From contig JNKY01000014.1 in the NCBI GenBank assembly GCA_000702245.1, forward strand, positions 62,001-126,000: a DNA stretch of 64,000 nt, in the 5' to 3' direction. Each line of letters starts with the position of its first letter. Positions within the stretch are counted from its first letter, which is position 1. Origin of the DNA: Lachnospiraceae bacterium C6A11. GTDB lineage: Bacteria > Bacillota > Clostridia > Lachnospirales > Lachnospiraceae. The notes below the pieces were generated by a model. It saw only the letters and a list, made by a program, of their open reading frames with translations. It ran no database searches and was not told where the DNA came from. Made by a program: the position numbers and the translations under genes. Positions 55,918-64,000 of this stretch are shown in pieces.

Positions 55918-56701
55918 TCTCGAAAAATCCTTCGGTGACAAAAAGGTCCTGAACGGAATAAATATCACAATAAATAAGGGCGATATCGTTGTTGTTATCG
56001 GTCCGTCCGGCTCCGGCAAGAGTACCTTCCTCCGCTGCCTCAACTGTATGGAGGATCCGACTGGCGGACAGATCATCTTCAATGGCGTAGATATCGCAGA
56101 TATGAAGGTTGATATTAATGTTCACCGCCGCAAGATGGGCATGGTATTCCAGCATTTCAATCTTTTTAACAACAAAACCGTTCTTGAAAATATAACACTC
56201 GCTCCTATCCTTATCAAAACCAAAGAGCTAAAGCGACAGAAGTTTAAAAATATATTTGCAGGCAAGGATAAGAAGGTTCCTATCACAACAACCAAGAAGC
56301 AGATCAAGGCTGAAGCAAATGAGCAGGCAATGGCTCTTCTGAAGCGTATCGGACTTGAGGATAAGGCTGATGTTTATCCTTCTACTCTTTCCGGCGGTCA
56401 GAAGCAGCGTGTGGCTATCGTCCGTTCTCTTGCTATGAATCCGGATGTTATCCTCTTCGATGAGCCGACCTCTGCACTCGACCCTGAGATGGTTGGTGAA
56501 GTTCTCGATCTTATGAGAGACCTCGCCAAGGACGGCATGACAATGGTTGTCGTTACTCATGAGATGGGCTTTGCCCGTGAGGTTGCAAACCGTGTAATCT
56601 TCATCGATGAAGGTAAGATACTTGAGGAAGCTCCTCCACAGGAATTCTTCAGTAATCCTAAGAACCCTCGTCTCATCGAGTTTTTATCCAAGGTTTTATA
56701 A
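55901..56701 (+). CDS. Amino-acid ABC transporter ATP-binding protein
   Basis: The 266-residue ATPase is of the GlnQ/HisP type: Walker [32 protein letters not shown], signature [17 protein letters not shown], Walker [15 protein letters not shown] and HEMGFAREV. Between VLENITLAP and the LLKRIGLED helix it has roughly 20-25 extra residues rich in lysine ([13 protein letters not shown]) compared with the usual family form. The GTG start at 55901 overlaps the permease stop; co-translated. Confidence 0.92.
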   Translation: MIDVINLEKSFGDKKVLNGINITINKGDIVVVIGPSGSGKSTFLRCLNCMEDPTGGQIIFNGVDIADMKVDINVHRRKMGMVFQHFNLFNNKTVLENITLAPILIKTKELKRQKFKNIFAGKDKKVPITTTKKQIKAEANEQAMALLKRIGLEDKADVYPSTLSGGQKQRVAIVRSLAMNPDVILFDEPTSALDPEMVGEVLDLMRDLAKDGMTMVVVTHEMGFAREVANRVIFIDEGKILEEAPPQEFFSNPKNPRLIEFLSKVL

Positions 56702-56760
56702 TATTTAGTCCAAATACAGCCCCTCATGTTAAATCATCGTGATTTATAAAAGGGCAGAAT

Positions 56761-56814
56761 AATACCGACCACTCAAAACTCAGACTTAAATCTGACGCTT
56801 GGATGGTCGGTATT
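56761..56814 (+). terminator. Terminator of the amino-acid transporter genes
   Basis: AATACCGACCA (56761-56771) pairs with TGGTCGGTATT (56804-56814), with an inner CAGA/TCTG hairpin, then a run of T. Confidence 0.85.
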
Positions 56815-56889
56815 TTTTTATTGGTTAATCCGTTACTATTCAGCAATATATCTCTTACTGATCAAACTGCTGAACCTCATGCAAATATC

Positions 56890-57282
56890 TTATTGATTAA
56901 GCTGCTGAACCTCCAGCAAATATTCCTTCTTCTTCTCTTCCGGAAGGATCTGGAACTGATAATAGAAAAGCTTCATGAGGATTTCTTCAGCTGTATTTCT
57001 GCCAAGATTTCTGATCTTCAGCAACTGCCTCTTACTGGTTTCAGTCTCTTTCGTATATACTCCGTTAACAAGATTGCTTATAGTATTAAAGCCGCTTCTC
57101 CTCAGACAATTGTAGGCACGTGGCCTGAGATCCAGCACCTCTATATCCTGCTTCATCTGATCTGAAGTAAACATCACCTGATAATGAAACATCTTCGTAT
57201 TTCTGATAAGTATCTCTTCCATTGTTATTCCGTCAAGATACTTATTCATTTCATTCATTACATCTCTGTCCAGACTTACCAT
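56890..57282 (-). CDS. Stand-alone RNA polymerase alpha-CTD-like protein
   Basis: The 130-residue protein contains the helix-hairpin-helix fold of the RNA polymerase alpha C-terminal domain: VLDLRPRAYNCLRRSGFNTI, then LLKIRNLGRNTAEEILMKL, matching the LSVRxxNCLKxxxI...LLxIKNLGxKSxxEI pattern of RpoA. The N-terminal part of RpoA is absent. The first ~50 residues and the C-terminal tail are unfamiliar. It may bind promoter DNA or transcription factors; this is inference. GGAGG precedes the ATG at 57282; that start lies 32 bases inside the upstream regulator gene. Confidence 0.75.
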   Translation of the reverse strand: MVSLDRDVMNEMNKYLDGITMEEILIRNTKMFHYQVMFTSDQMKQDIEVLDLRPRAYNCLRRSGFNTISNLVNGVYTKETETSKRQLLKIRNLGRNTAEEILMKLFYYQFQILPEEKKKEYLLEVQQLNQ

Positions 57283-57718
57283 ATTCGACACCTCCATATA
57301 GATCCTTAACTATCTCTTTCACACCATGACATGTCATGGTTTTGATCTTTTCGGTAAATACTTTATTTACCATCTTCGCAAGATACTTAAGCTCTGATAC
57401 ATCAGGTGCCACAGCCGTAGCGTGGATGCGGTTCTCGCCCGTCAGGATATACAGCTCTGTAATATAACCTGTCCTGTTGAGATACGCCAGAATATCCTCG
57501 TAGTCACTATCCACGGTTACTATCTCCATGAGCATCTTAACATTTTCCTCTCTGTAGATAACCGCTTTATAGCCGCGTATGATCTCGGCTTCTTCAAGCT
57601 TCTTCACACGCTTCATAACAGCTACTCTTGATATCCCCAGCTTCTCACCAATCTCGGTGAAGCTCATCCTTCCGTTGTCACGTAATAGCCTCAGAATATC
57701 CTTATTTGTATCATCCAT
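57251..57718 (-). CDS. Lrp/AsnC family transcriptional regulator
   Basis: The 155-residue protein begins with the Lrp winged helix (DDTNKDILRLLRDNGRMSFT then EKLGISRVAVMKRVKKLEEA) and continues with a ligand-sensing ACT-like (RAM) half: IVTVDSDYEDILAYLNRTG, LTGENRIHATAVA. Lrp/AsnC proteins respond to amino acids and act as dimers or octamers. GGAGG precedes the ATG at 57718; the longer frame at 57754 is less likely. The gene overlaps the alpha-CTD-like gene. Its targets are unknown, though the neighbouring amino-acid transporter is a candidate. Confidence 0.88.
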   Translation of the reverse strand: MDDTNKDILRLLRDNGRMSFTEIGEKLGISRVAVMKRVKKLEEAEIIRGYKAVIYREENVKMLMEIVTVDSDYEDILAYLNRTGYITELYILTGENRIHATAVAPDVSELKYLAKMVNKVFTEKIKTMTCHGVKEIVKDLYGGVEYGKSGQRCNE

Positions 57719-57915
57719 AAGTATCCTCCGTATATCAGTGTCGACTCTGATCATATTTATTATACAGTCGGAATTCTTGAAATTGCAACCGTTCGAGTTA
57801 CGCTTCGTAATCTCGTAGTTTCAGGATGCATCTCCCTGAAGGTTTTCATTTAACCAGGTTTTCATTTGACCAAGGTTTTACATAGCAGGAAACACAATTT
57901 GCTGTTATATGAAAA

Positions 57916-57941
57916 CAGGAACCGGCTTTAGCCGATTCCTG
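57916..57941 (-). terminator. Terminator of radA
   Basis: CAGGAACCGGC and GCCGATTCCTG (57916-57941) form a stem with one mismatch or wobble; on the minus strand TTTTCAT follows. The gap 57719-57964 also has a GGTTTTCATTT direct repeat (57840-57870) and a small hairpin, but no gene. Confidence 0.75.
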
Positions 57942-57964
57942 CAATACAATTGTAATTCAATTTA

Positions 57965-59326
57965 TTAGTTCAGCACACTAAGGGCTTCATTCACTGATCC
58001 AACCGGCGTCACCTTAATAGTTAGCTTCTCCATAGCCTTGCTGTCGTAATTTGAACGTGGGATCACGCACTCTGTGAAGCCCATCTTCTCAGCCTCGCGA
58101 ATACGCTGCATGATATTTCTCACGCCACGGATCTCGCCGGCAAGTCCGATCTCGCCGATGATACAGGTACTCTGATCGACCGCCTTATTCCTGAAGCTTC
58201 CTGCTATCGCCAGTGCGATGCCGAGATCGGCCGACGGATCATTCAGCTTGATACCGCCTGCGATGTTTACGTAGCAGTCCGAGCCCGCCAGATTAAGCCC
58301 TGCCCTTCTTTCCAGCACAGCCATAAGAAGGCTTACTCTGTTATAATCCACACCAACCGCAGTCCTTCTCGCATTATTAAAGTTCGAGCCGCAGACAAGC
58401 GCCTGTATTTCAAGAAGAATTGCTCTGGTGCCTTCGATTGTACATATTACAACCGATCCCGGAACCGAAACCGGTCTTCCTGAAAGGAACATCTGCGAAG
58501 GATTTGTAACCTCCTCCAGTCCCTCCTCAGTCATATTAAATACGCCTATCTCATTCGTCGAGCCGAAACGGTTCTTCACCGCGCGAAGCAGCCTGAAGCC
58601 TGCATTTCCGTCGCCTTCAAAATAAAGTACGCAGTCCACCATATGCTCCAGCGTCTTCGGTCCAGCAACCGTGCCCTCCTTGGTAACGTGACCAACGATA
58701 AATACAGCCACATTCATCTTCTTAGCTATCTGCAGAAGCCTTGTCGTTACCTCTCTTACCTGGGTAACGGTACCCGGCGCATTATCAACCTCAGACACCG
58801 ACATGGTCTGAATCGAATCAACTATCAGAACCTCCGCCTGACAGCTGTTTATGGCCTCTTCTATATCATCCAGGCTGTTATCACTCACCAGATAAAGTTC
58901 GTCCGAAACAGCCCCGAGCCTCTCGCCGCGCATCTTTATCTGCGAAGCCGACTCTTCTCCCGAAACGTAGAGAACCTTCTGATGCTTATCCGAAAGCTTC
59001 TTACACATCTGAAGGAGCAGCGTTGATTTTCCGATACCCGGATCACCGCCCACCAGTATAAGTGAGCCCTTGACGATTCCTCCGCCAAGCACTCTATCCA
59101 GCTCACCTATTTCCGTCGATAAACGTATTTCCTCCGAAACCGTCACCTTCGATATACTTGTCGGTGCCGGTCTGTCATTATGATTTATTACCTTGTTCTT
59201 CTGAACCTTGACCTTCTCCTCCGAAAAGGTGTTCCAGGATTTGCAGGCCGGGCACTGTCCCATCCACTTCGATGCCTCAAACCCGCACTCCGTACAGAAA
59301 AATACTGATTTTTCCTTCGCTGCCAT
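57965..59326 (-). CDS. radA: DNA repair protein RadA (Sms)
   Basis: RadA is a DnaB-like helicase that helps branch migration during recombinational repair. The 453-residue length is standard. It has the N-terminal zinc finger (FFCTECGFEASKWMGQCPAC), Walker A in GGDPGIGKSTLLLQM, the KNRFGSTNEIGVF motif that defines RadA, and a Lon-like C-terminal domain (SDCYVNIAGGIKLNDPSADLG, shown in two parts). GAGGGTGTGTGA precedes the ATG. Not clearly co-transcribed with the small gene above, which has its own terminator. Confidence 0.94.
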   Translation of the reverse strand: MAAKEKSVFFCTECGFEASKWMGQCPACKSWNTFSEEKVKVQKNKVINHNDRPAPTSISKVTVSEEIRLSTEIGELDRVLGGGIVKGSLILVGGDPGIGKSTLLLQMCKKLSDKHQKVLYVSGEESASQIKMRGERLGAVSDELYLVSDNSLDDIEEAINSCQAEVLIVDSIQTMSVSEVDNAPGTVTQVREVTTRLLQIAKKMNVAVFIVGHVTKEGTVAGPKTLEHMVDCVLYFEGDGNAGFRLLRAVKNRFGSTNEIGVFNMTEEGLEEVTNPSQMFLSGRPVSVPGSVVICTIEGTRAILLEIQALVCGSNFNNARRTAVGVDYNRVSLLMAVLERRAGLNLAGSDCYVNIAGGIKLNDPSADLGIALAIAGSFRNKAVDQSTCIIGEIGLAGEIRGVRNIMQRIREAEKMGFTECVIPRSNYDSKAMEKLTIKVTPVGSVNEALSVLN

Positions 59327-59361
59327 TCACACACCCTCAACAATTACGTAGAAATATTAAA

Positions 59362-59388
59362 CGGGATGATATATTACATATCATCCCG
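59362..59388 (-). terminator. Hairpin terminator of the small gene at 59397
   Basis: CGGGATGATAT and ATATCATCCCG form a perfect 11-bp stem; the following T content on the minus strand is moderate. Confidence 0.7.
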
Positions 59389-59396
59389 ATCAATCC

Positions 59397-59810
59397 TTAC
59401 TGCTTCTCGATCACTACATCTACGTGGTCATTTTCTTCAAGCTCAACGCTTATTGAAAGCTTTCCACCGAGATTGGTCTTCATCTTGCCGACATATACTT
59501 CATTTACATGAACCTTATATTCCTTCTCAGGCTCGAGCTCAAGTGTAACCTGTGCATCCTTGTCGCCCTCAACCGAAAACATTACCTTCTTATCATTTGC
59601 TCTGAAATCATGTACTGCTGTACCAGGAACTGATTCATATACGAAAGCTCCGTTTCTCTCGAGCTTAGTGATCTCATTAAAGGTTTTTATCTTATAGCTG
59701 TCACCATTATATTTAAAGCCATCCTGCTTAGTCTTCTCCGTCAGAAGATAGTTACCGAAGCTTATTGCTCCATTTTCTTCTTCTCTGATAAGTTCTGCTA
59801 TAACTGCCAC
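59397..59810 (-). CDS. Hypothetical beta-rich protein
   Basis: The 137-residue protein has a central YKIKTFNEITKLERNGAFVY, a SVPGTAVHDF stretch and repeated strands such as VMFSVEGDKDAQVTLELEPE. It has no signal peptide and is acidic. I do not recognise the family with confidence. Start is a GTG at 59810, with GGGAGG 8 bases upstream, and it is flanked by radA and clpC. A terminator follows it. Confidence 0.7.
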   Translation of the reverse strand: MAVIAELIREEENGAISFGNYLLTEKTKQDGFKYNGDSYKIKTFNEITKLERNGAFVYESVPGTAVHDFRANDKKVMFSVEGDKDAQVTLELEPEKEYKVHVNEVYVGKMKTNLGGKLSISVELEENDHVDVVIEKQ

Positions 59811-59913
59811 TACCGTATCCTCCCTTGGGTAATTCTTGTAACTTGATTATAGTATAATTCTTTTCAATTTTCCACAAGAATTATAATAATAAATAATCAT
59901 TAATAATTCGTCA

Positions 59914-62361
59914 TCAGTGCTTCGTGAAGGTCACTTTTCCGTCTGTAACGCCTATGCTGATCTTGTCACCTTCCGTGTATCCTTCAGCAAGGATGACTCT
60001 CGAAAGCTCGTCCTCGATATTCGTCTGAATAGCTCGTCTCAGCGGTCTTGCACCGTATTTCGGATCATAGCCCTTATCGAAGATGAAGTCCTTCAGTTTC
60101 TTGCCGTAGCTTATGGTGATGCCGAGATTATCCTTTGCACGCTTCTTAAGCTCCTTCAGCATAAGCTCGGTGATGTCCATAACATTTTCCTTCGAAAGCG
60201 ATCTGAAAACTATCACCTCGTCAATACGGTTGATGAACTCAGGCCTGAAGAATCTCTTGATCTCCTCCATAACGCCTTCCTTCATCTCCTCATGCTCTCT
60301 GTCGGCACTGTTGTCCGTCACAAAGCCAAGATGCTTTGCGTCCAGTATTCTCTCAGCTCCGGCATTCGAAGTCATTATGATGATCGAATTCTTGAAGTTG
60401 ACTCTGCGTCCATGAGAATCCGTGATAATACCATCGTCCAGAACCTGCAGCAGCACGTTCAGTACGTCCGGATGAGCCTTCTCAACCTCATCAAAAAGTA
60501 TTACCGAATAAGGATTCTTTCTTACCTTCTCAGACAGCTGGCCGCCATCCTCAAAGCCTACATAGCCCGGAGGCGAACCGATAAGTCTTGAAACACTGTA
60601 TTTTTCCATATACTCGGACATATCCACGCGGATGATGCTGTGTTCGTCGCCGAAAAGCACCTCAGCCAGAGCCTTGGAAAGCTCTGTTTTTCCAACGCCC
60701 GTAGGTCCGAGGAAGAGGAAGGTTCCGATAGGACGGTTCGGATTCTTAAGTCCGACCCTGCCTCTTCTTATCGCAGTTGAAACAGCATGCACTGCCTCGT
60801 CCTGCCCTATAACTCTCTCATGAAGCTTGTTTTCAAGCTTAAGCAGCCTGCCGGTCTCTGATTCTGTTATCTTCGAAACAGGTATCCTGGTCCAGATGGA
60901 AATAACATCAGCTATATCCTCTTCAGTGATAACTCTGTCCTCTGCAGTCTCCTCAGGCTCAAGCATAGACTGAAGCTTCTTCTCAGCACGGTCAAGCTTT
61001 CCCTTAACCTTGCCTGCTTCGCCGATATCATCAGCTGTAATAAGCTCCTCAAGCTCCTTCTGAAGCGCTGTGATCTTATCTCTCTCCTTCTGTACCGAAG
61101 ATATGTCAGAAACAAAACCAAGTCTCTTCTTAGCACCTGCTTCATCTATCAGATCGATTGCCTTATCCGGCAAAAATCTGTCATTTATGTATCTTATGGA
61201 ATAATCAACCGCAGCCCTGAGAGCAGCCTCGTCATAGCTGACATTATGATGCTCCGCGTATTTGCCGCTGATTCCCTTAAGTATCTCGAATGCCTCCTCA
61301 GGAGTCGGTTCCTCAACCGTAACAGGCTGGAAACGTCTCTCAAGAGCAGCATCCTTCTCGATGTATTTTCTGTATTCGTTAAGTGTTGTAGCGCCGATGA
61401 CCTGTATTTCCCCTCTCGAAAGAGAAGGCTTCAGGATGTTGGAAGCATCCATTGCGCCTTCGGCATTTCCGGCACCCACAAGTGTATGAAGCTCATCGAT
61501 AAAGAGGATAACGTTGCCTGCGGCCTTCACCTCATTGATGGTCCGCTTGATACGCTCCTCAAACTCGCCTCTGTACTTTGAACCTGCGACCATACCCGAA
61601 AGATCAAGGCTCAGCACCTTCTTATCCTTAAGGTTTGCAGGAACATTTCCGGCCTCTATAAGCTGTGCAAGTCCCTCAACTATCGCAGTCTTACCAACGC
61701 CCGGCTCACCAACGAGACAGACATTGTTCTTCACACGTCTTGAAAGGATCTGCATCACTCTTCTCGTTTCGTTATCTCTACCGATAACAGGATCAAGATT
61801 GCCTCTTGCAGCCTCCGCATTGAGATTCCTGCTGTACTGATTAAGTGCAGGAGTCGCTGCCTTGGCACCGGCCTTCTTACTCTTCAGATGCGAAAATACA
61901 GTAAAGTCCCTCTTTGCATTCTCCGGATTGACTCCGCAGGATATGAGGATATCGATATAAATCTTCTTAACACTGCATTTAAGCTTGTTAAGTATACCTA
62001 TAACACTGCTGCCGTCGGTCTTAATGAGCGCAAGAAGAATATGCTCGGTACCGCATTTCAGAGCCCGGAGAGCATAAGCCTCCTTGGCAGCGTTATCAAG
62101 CACCTCTCGTGCCTTGCCGGAATATTCATTATCTCCCGAATTGAGAAGATCATTTTTTATATCATGCGTTTCCGATACTATGTCGTATAACAGCTTCTCA
62201 TCCACCTGATTTTTCTCAAGGATCTTGTACGCCGTACCCGTTCTCGAGGTATAGAGACCGTAAAGTATGTGCGCAGTCTCTACTATTCCGCCGAACTTTG
62301 CTGCGACTACATGTGCCTGATTTAAAGAAGCCTCGGCCGCATTTGTGTATTCGTAATTCAA
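59914..62361 (-). CDS. clpC: Clp ATPase ClpC
   Basis: ClpC is a two-ring AAA+ unfoldase that feeds proteins to ClpP. The 815-residue protein has an N-terminal Clp-N repeat region (about 1-150), first ATPase with [15 protein letters not shown], a short middle coiled coil (about 415-475), second ATPase with [16 protein letters not shown] and Walker [16 protein letters not shown], then the sensor region. The ClpP-docking loop is KHLGFVTD (LGF). No McsA, McsB or CtsR gene lies next to it, so it is not in the usual ctsR operon. The start is TTG at 62361 with GGAGG. Confidence 0.92.
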   Translation of the reverse strand: MNYEYTNAAEASLNQAHVVAAKFGGIVETAHILYGLYTSRTGTAYKILEKNQVDEKLLYDIVSETHDIKNDLLNSGDNEYSGKAREVLDNAAKEAYALRALKCGTEHILLALIKTDGSSVIGILNKLKCSVKKIYIDILISCGVNPENAKRDFTVFSHLKSKKAGAKAATPALNQYSRNLNAEAARGNLDPVIGRDNETRRVMQILSRRVKNNVCLVGEPGVGKTAIVEGLAQLIEAGNVPANLKDKKVLSLDLSGMVAGSKYRGEFEERIKRTINEVKAAGNVILFIDELHTLVGAGNAEGAMDASNILKPSLSRGEIQVIGATTLNEYRKYIEKDAALERRFQPVTVEEPTPEEAFEILKGISGKYAEHHNVSYDEAALRAAVDYSIRYINDRFLPDKAIDLIDEAGAKKRLGFVSDISSVQKERDKITALQKELEELITADDIGEAGKVKGKLDRAEKKLQSMLEPEETAEDRVITEEDIADVISIWTRIPVSKITESETGRLLKLENKLHERVIGQDEAVHAVSTAIRRGRVGLKNPNRPIGTFLFLGPTGVGKTELSKALAEVLFGDEHSIIRVDMSEYMEKYSVSRLIGSPPGYVGFEDGGQLSEKVRKNPYSVILFDEVEKAHPDVLNVLLQVLDDGIITDSHGRRVNFKNSIIIMTSNAGAERILDAKHLGFVTDNSADREHEEMKEGVMEEIKRFFRPEFINRIDEVIVFRSLSKENVMDITELMLKELKKRAKDNLGITISYGKKLKDFIFDKGYDPKYGARPLRRAIQTNIEDELSRVILAEGYTEGDKISIGVTDGKVTFTKH

Positions 62362-62403
62362 GAGTTTTACCTCCGTGAAAAAACTACTGCTGCTGAGCCA
62401 CTA

Positions 62404-63675
62404 TTATGCCTCGTCGATAGCCTTGCCGATGTCGTGTCTCATATATTTATTCTCAAAGCTTACCCACTCAGTAGCCTTGTAAGCATTTGCTCTGGCTGTG
62501 CGAAGGTCCGGTCCCAGAGCTGTGATACCGATAACTCTACCACCGTTTGTTACGACCTTGCCATCCTTAAACTTTGTTCCTGAATGGAATGCAAAATATC
62601 CGTCCTTATCCTTGAAGTTCTCAAGTCCTTCCATAGGGAAGCCCTTCTCGTAAGCAACAGGATAACCGTCAGATGCAAGCATAACGCAAACTGCTGCATT
62701 GTCCTCAAACTGAAGATCGATCTGGTCAAGAGTACCGTCTGCACAGGCCTCCATAACATCTATGATATCGTTCTTCATACGTGGGATAACAACCTGCGCT
62801 TCAGGATCACCGAAACGTGCGTTGTATTCAAGCACCTTTGGTCCGTTTGGTGTGAGCATAAGTCCACAGAAAAGAACTCCCTTGAACTCTCTGCCCTCAG
62901 CCTTCATAGCGTCGATAGTTGGCTGATAGATATTCTTCATACAGAAATCAGCAACCTCGTCTGTATAGAATGGGCTCGGTGAAAATGTACCCATACCACC
63001 TGTATTTAAGCCTGTATCATTGTCGCCTGCTCTCTTATGATCCTGAGCAGAAGTCATAGGCTTGATAGTCTTGCCATCGCTGTAGCAGAGAACAGAAACC
63101 TCACGGCCTGTCATGAACTCTTCAACTACCATTATGTTTCCGGCGCTTCCGAACTTCTTATCCTGCATGATCTCCTTAACACCGGCCTTAGCCTCTTCAA
63201 GTGTATTGCAGATGAGAACACCCTTGCCGAGTGCAAGTCCGTCAGCCTTGAGAACTATAGGCATAGATGCCGTCTCAAGATATTCGATCGCCTTATCAGC
63301 ATCATCGAAGGTCTCGTAAGCTGCTGAAGGGATGTTGTATTTCTTCATAAGGTCCTTAGAAAATGCCTTTGAAGCCTCGATGATGGCTGCATTCTTTCTA
63401 GGTCCGAAGGTCTTGATACCTGCATCAAGAAATACATCTGCGATGCCTGCTGCAAGAGGATCATCAGGGGCAACTATTACGAAGTCAACCTCCTTCTCCT
63501 TTGCGAAAGCGAGAAGCTTCTCGCCATCCATTACAGAAATATCAGCACACTCTGCGTATTCGGCAATACCGGCATTTCCCGGTGCCGCATATATCTTTTC
63601 TACTCTTGGGCTCTTTGCAACTGCCCATGTTATGGCGTGCTCGCGTCCGCCGCCACCTACTATAAGTACTACCAT
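62404..63675 (-). CDS. purD: Phosphoribosylamine-glycine ligase
   Basis: PurD joins phosphoribosylamine with glycine, the second step of purine synthesis. The 423-residue ATP-grasp enzyme shows VLIVGGGGREHAITWAV at the start, LKADGLALGKGVLI, VVEEFMTGREVSVL, and EYNARFGDPEAQVV. It follows purN with a 17-base gap, so the two are co-transcribed. The PurD-PurN order is common. Confidence 0.95.
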   Translation of the reverse strand: MVVLIVGGGGREHAITWAVAKSPRVEKIYAAPGNAGIAEYAECADISVMDGEKLLAFAKEKEVDFVIVAPDDPLAAGIADVFLDAGIKTFGPRKNAAIIEASKAFSKDLMKKYNIPSAAYETFDDADKAIEYLETASMPIVLKADGLALGKGVLICNTLEEAKAGVKEIMQDKKFGSAGNIMVVEEFMTGREVSVLCYSDGKTIKPMTSAQDHKRAGDNDTGLNTGGMGTFSPSPFYTDEVADFCMKNIYQPTIDAMKAEGREFKGVLFCGLMLTPNGPKVLEYNARFGDPEAQVVIPRMKNDIIDVMEACADGTLDQIDLQFEDNAAVCVMLASDGYPVAYEKGFPMEGLENFKDKDGYFAFHSGTKFKDGKVVTNGGRVIGITALGPDLRTARANAYKATEWVSFENKYMRHDIGKAIDEA

Positions 63676-63692
63676 TTCTTTCGTTCTCCTAT

Positions 63693-64000
63693 TTATTTAA
63701 CAATAGTTCCATTCGCAATCATGTTTATAGCTTCCGGAAGGATCTTCCACTCTGCCTGCTCCATTACGCGCTTCTGAAGGACTTCCGGGGTGTCGCCGGG
63801 AAGAACCTCAACAGCCTTCTGGAGGATGATCGGACCGGTATCTGTTCCCTTATCTACAAAGTGAACTGTTGCACCCGTAAGCTTCACGCCTCTCTTAAGA
63901 GCAGCCTCATGAACCTTAAGTCCGTAATATCCTGTTCCACAGAAGGAAGGTATAAGTGACGGATGGATATTTATGATCTTATTCTCGTATTTATCAATCA
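63693..64000 (-). CDS. purN: Phosphoribosylglycinamide formyltransferase, 5' end cut by window edge
   Basis: PurN transfers a formyl group from 10-formyltetrahydrofolate to glycinamide ribonucleotide. About 102 C-terminal residues are present, running from the window edge to the stop at 63693. They include NIHPSLIPSFCGTGYYGLK, with the catalytic histidine, and TGATVHFVDKGTDTGPIILQ with the catalytic aspartate. The frame is open to base 64000, so the N-terminal half lies outside. A normal PurN has about 200 residues. Confidence 0.93.
   Translation of the reverse strand, partial: IDKYENKIINIHPSLIPSFCGTGYYGLKVHEAALKRGVKLTGATVHFVDKGTDTGPIILQKAVEVLPGDTPEVLQKRVMEQAEWKILPEAINMIANGTIVK

Overview
The window looks like chromosome of a low-to-mid-GC Gram-positive anaerobe of the class Clostridia, most likely Lachnospiraceae. 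The reasons are gene content and style: strong AGGAGG ribosome sites, TTGACA/TATAAT promoters with 17-base spacers, a class B sortase pilus locus, a ClpC/RadA block, ABC-F and ABC exporter genes, and divergent amino-acid ABC genes of a type seen in that family. The genus cannot be fixed from the sequence alone. No rRNA, tRNA, CRISPR array, phage or transposase gene was found.

Layout. 1-738 is the cut-off end of an unknown gene. 959-2617 encodes a CDP-glycerol glycerophosphotransferase. 2659-9884 (minus) is one probable operon: glycerol-1-phosphate dehydrogenase-like protein, MoxR ATPase, DUF58 protein, membrane transglutaminase and glycerol kinase. 9969-10421 is a palindrome-rich intergenic block with a 61-bp tandem repeat. 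Next come a secreted cysteine-peptidase-like protein (10438-11304), an O-acetylhomoserine sulfhydrylase (11611-12885), and a metal-efflux operon (12956-15678) of ArsR regulator, free HMA metallochaperone and P1B-ATPase, with a visible promoter and operator. 16010-19039 is an operon of a 5TM-LYT/PP2C phosphatase, a nicotinamidase-like hydrolase and cytidine deaminase.

19342-33537 is a mixed stretch: ACT protein, membrane acyltransferase, phosphoesterase, DAHP synthase, an ABC-2 transporter operon, an ion channel with a partner membrane protein, a decayed acyltransferase, a MATE exporter, a DUF3810 protein and TrpS. 33755-43611 (minus) is a sortase pilus operon: SipA-like signal peptidase, major pilin, sortase B, second pilin-like protein and a 2056-residue adhesin. 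It starts from a clear promoter at 43677-43705.

43784-64000 holds an alpha/beta hydrolase, a long inverted repeat, a heterodimeric ABC exporter, an RlmI-like methyltransferase, an EAL protein, an ABC-F ATPase, a divergent amino-acid ABC transporter whose binding protein appears circularly permuted, an Lrp regulator overlapping a stand-alone RpoA-CTD-like protein, RadA, a small unknown protein, ClpC, PurD and partial PurN.

The points most worth a second look are the permuted binding protein (54054-54920), the SipA-like protein lacking its catalytic lysine (42880-43611), the Lrp/alpha-CTD overlapping pair (56890-57718), the phased repeats upstream of the secreted peptidase-like gene (11401-11437), and several structured intergenic repeats (9970-10421, 31849-31968, 33627-33741, 44771-44956). 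Many start sites below are moved from the longest open frame to the codon with a good ribosome site; this is stated in each entry.
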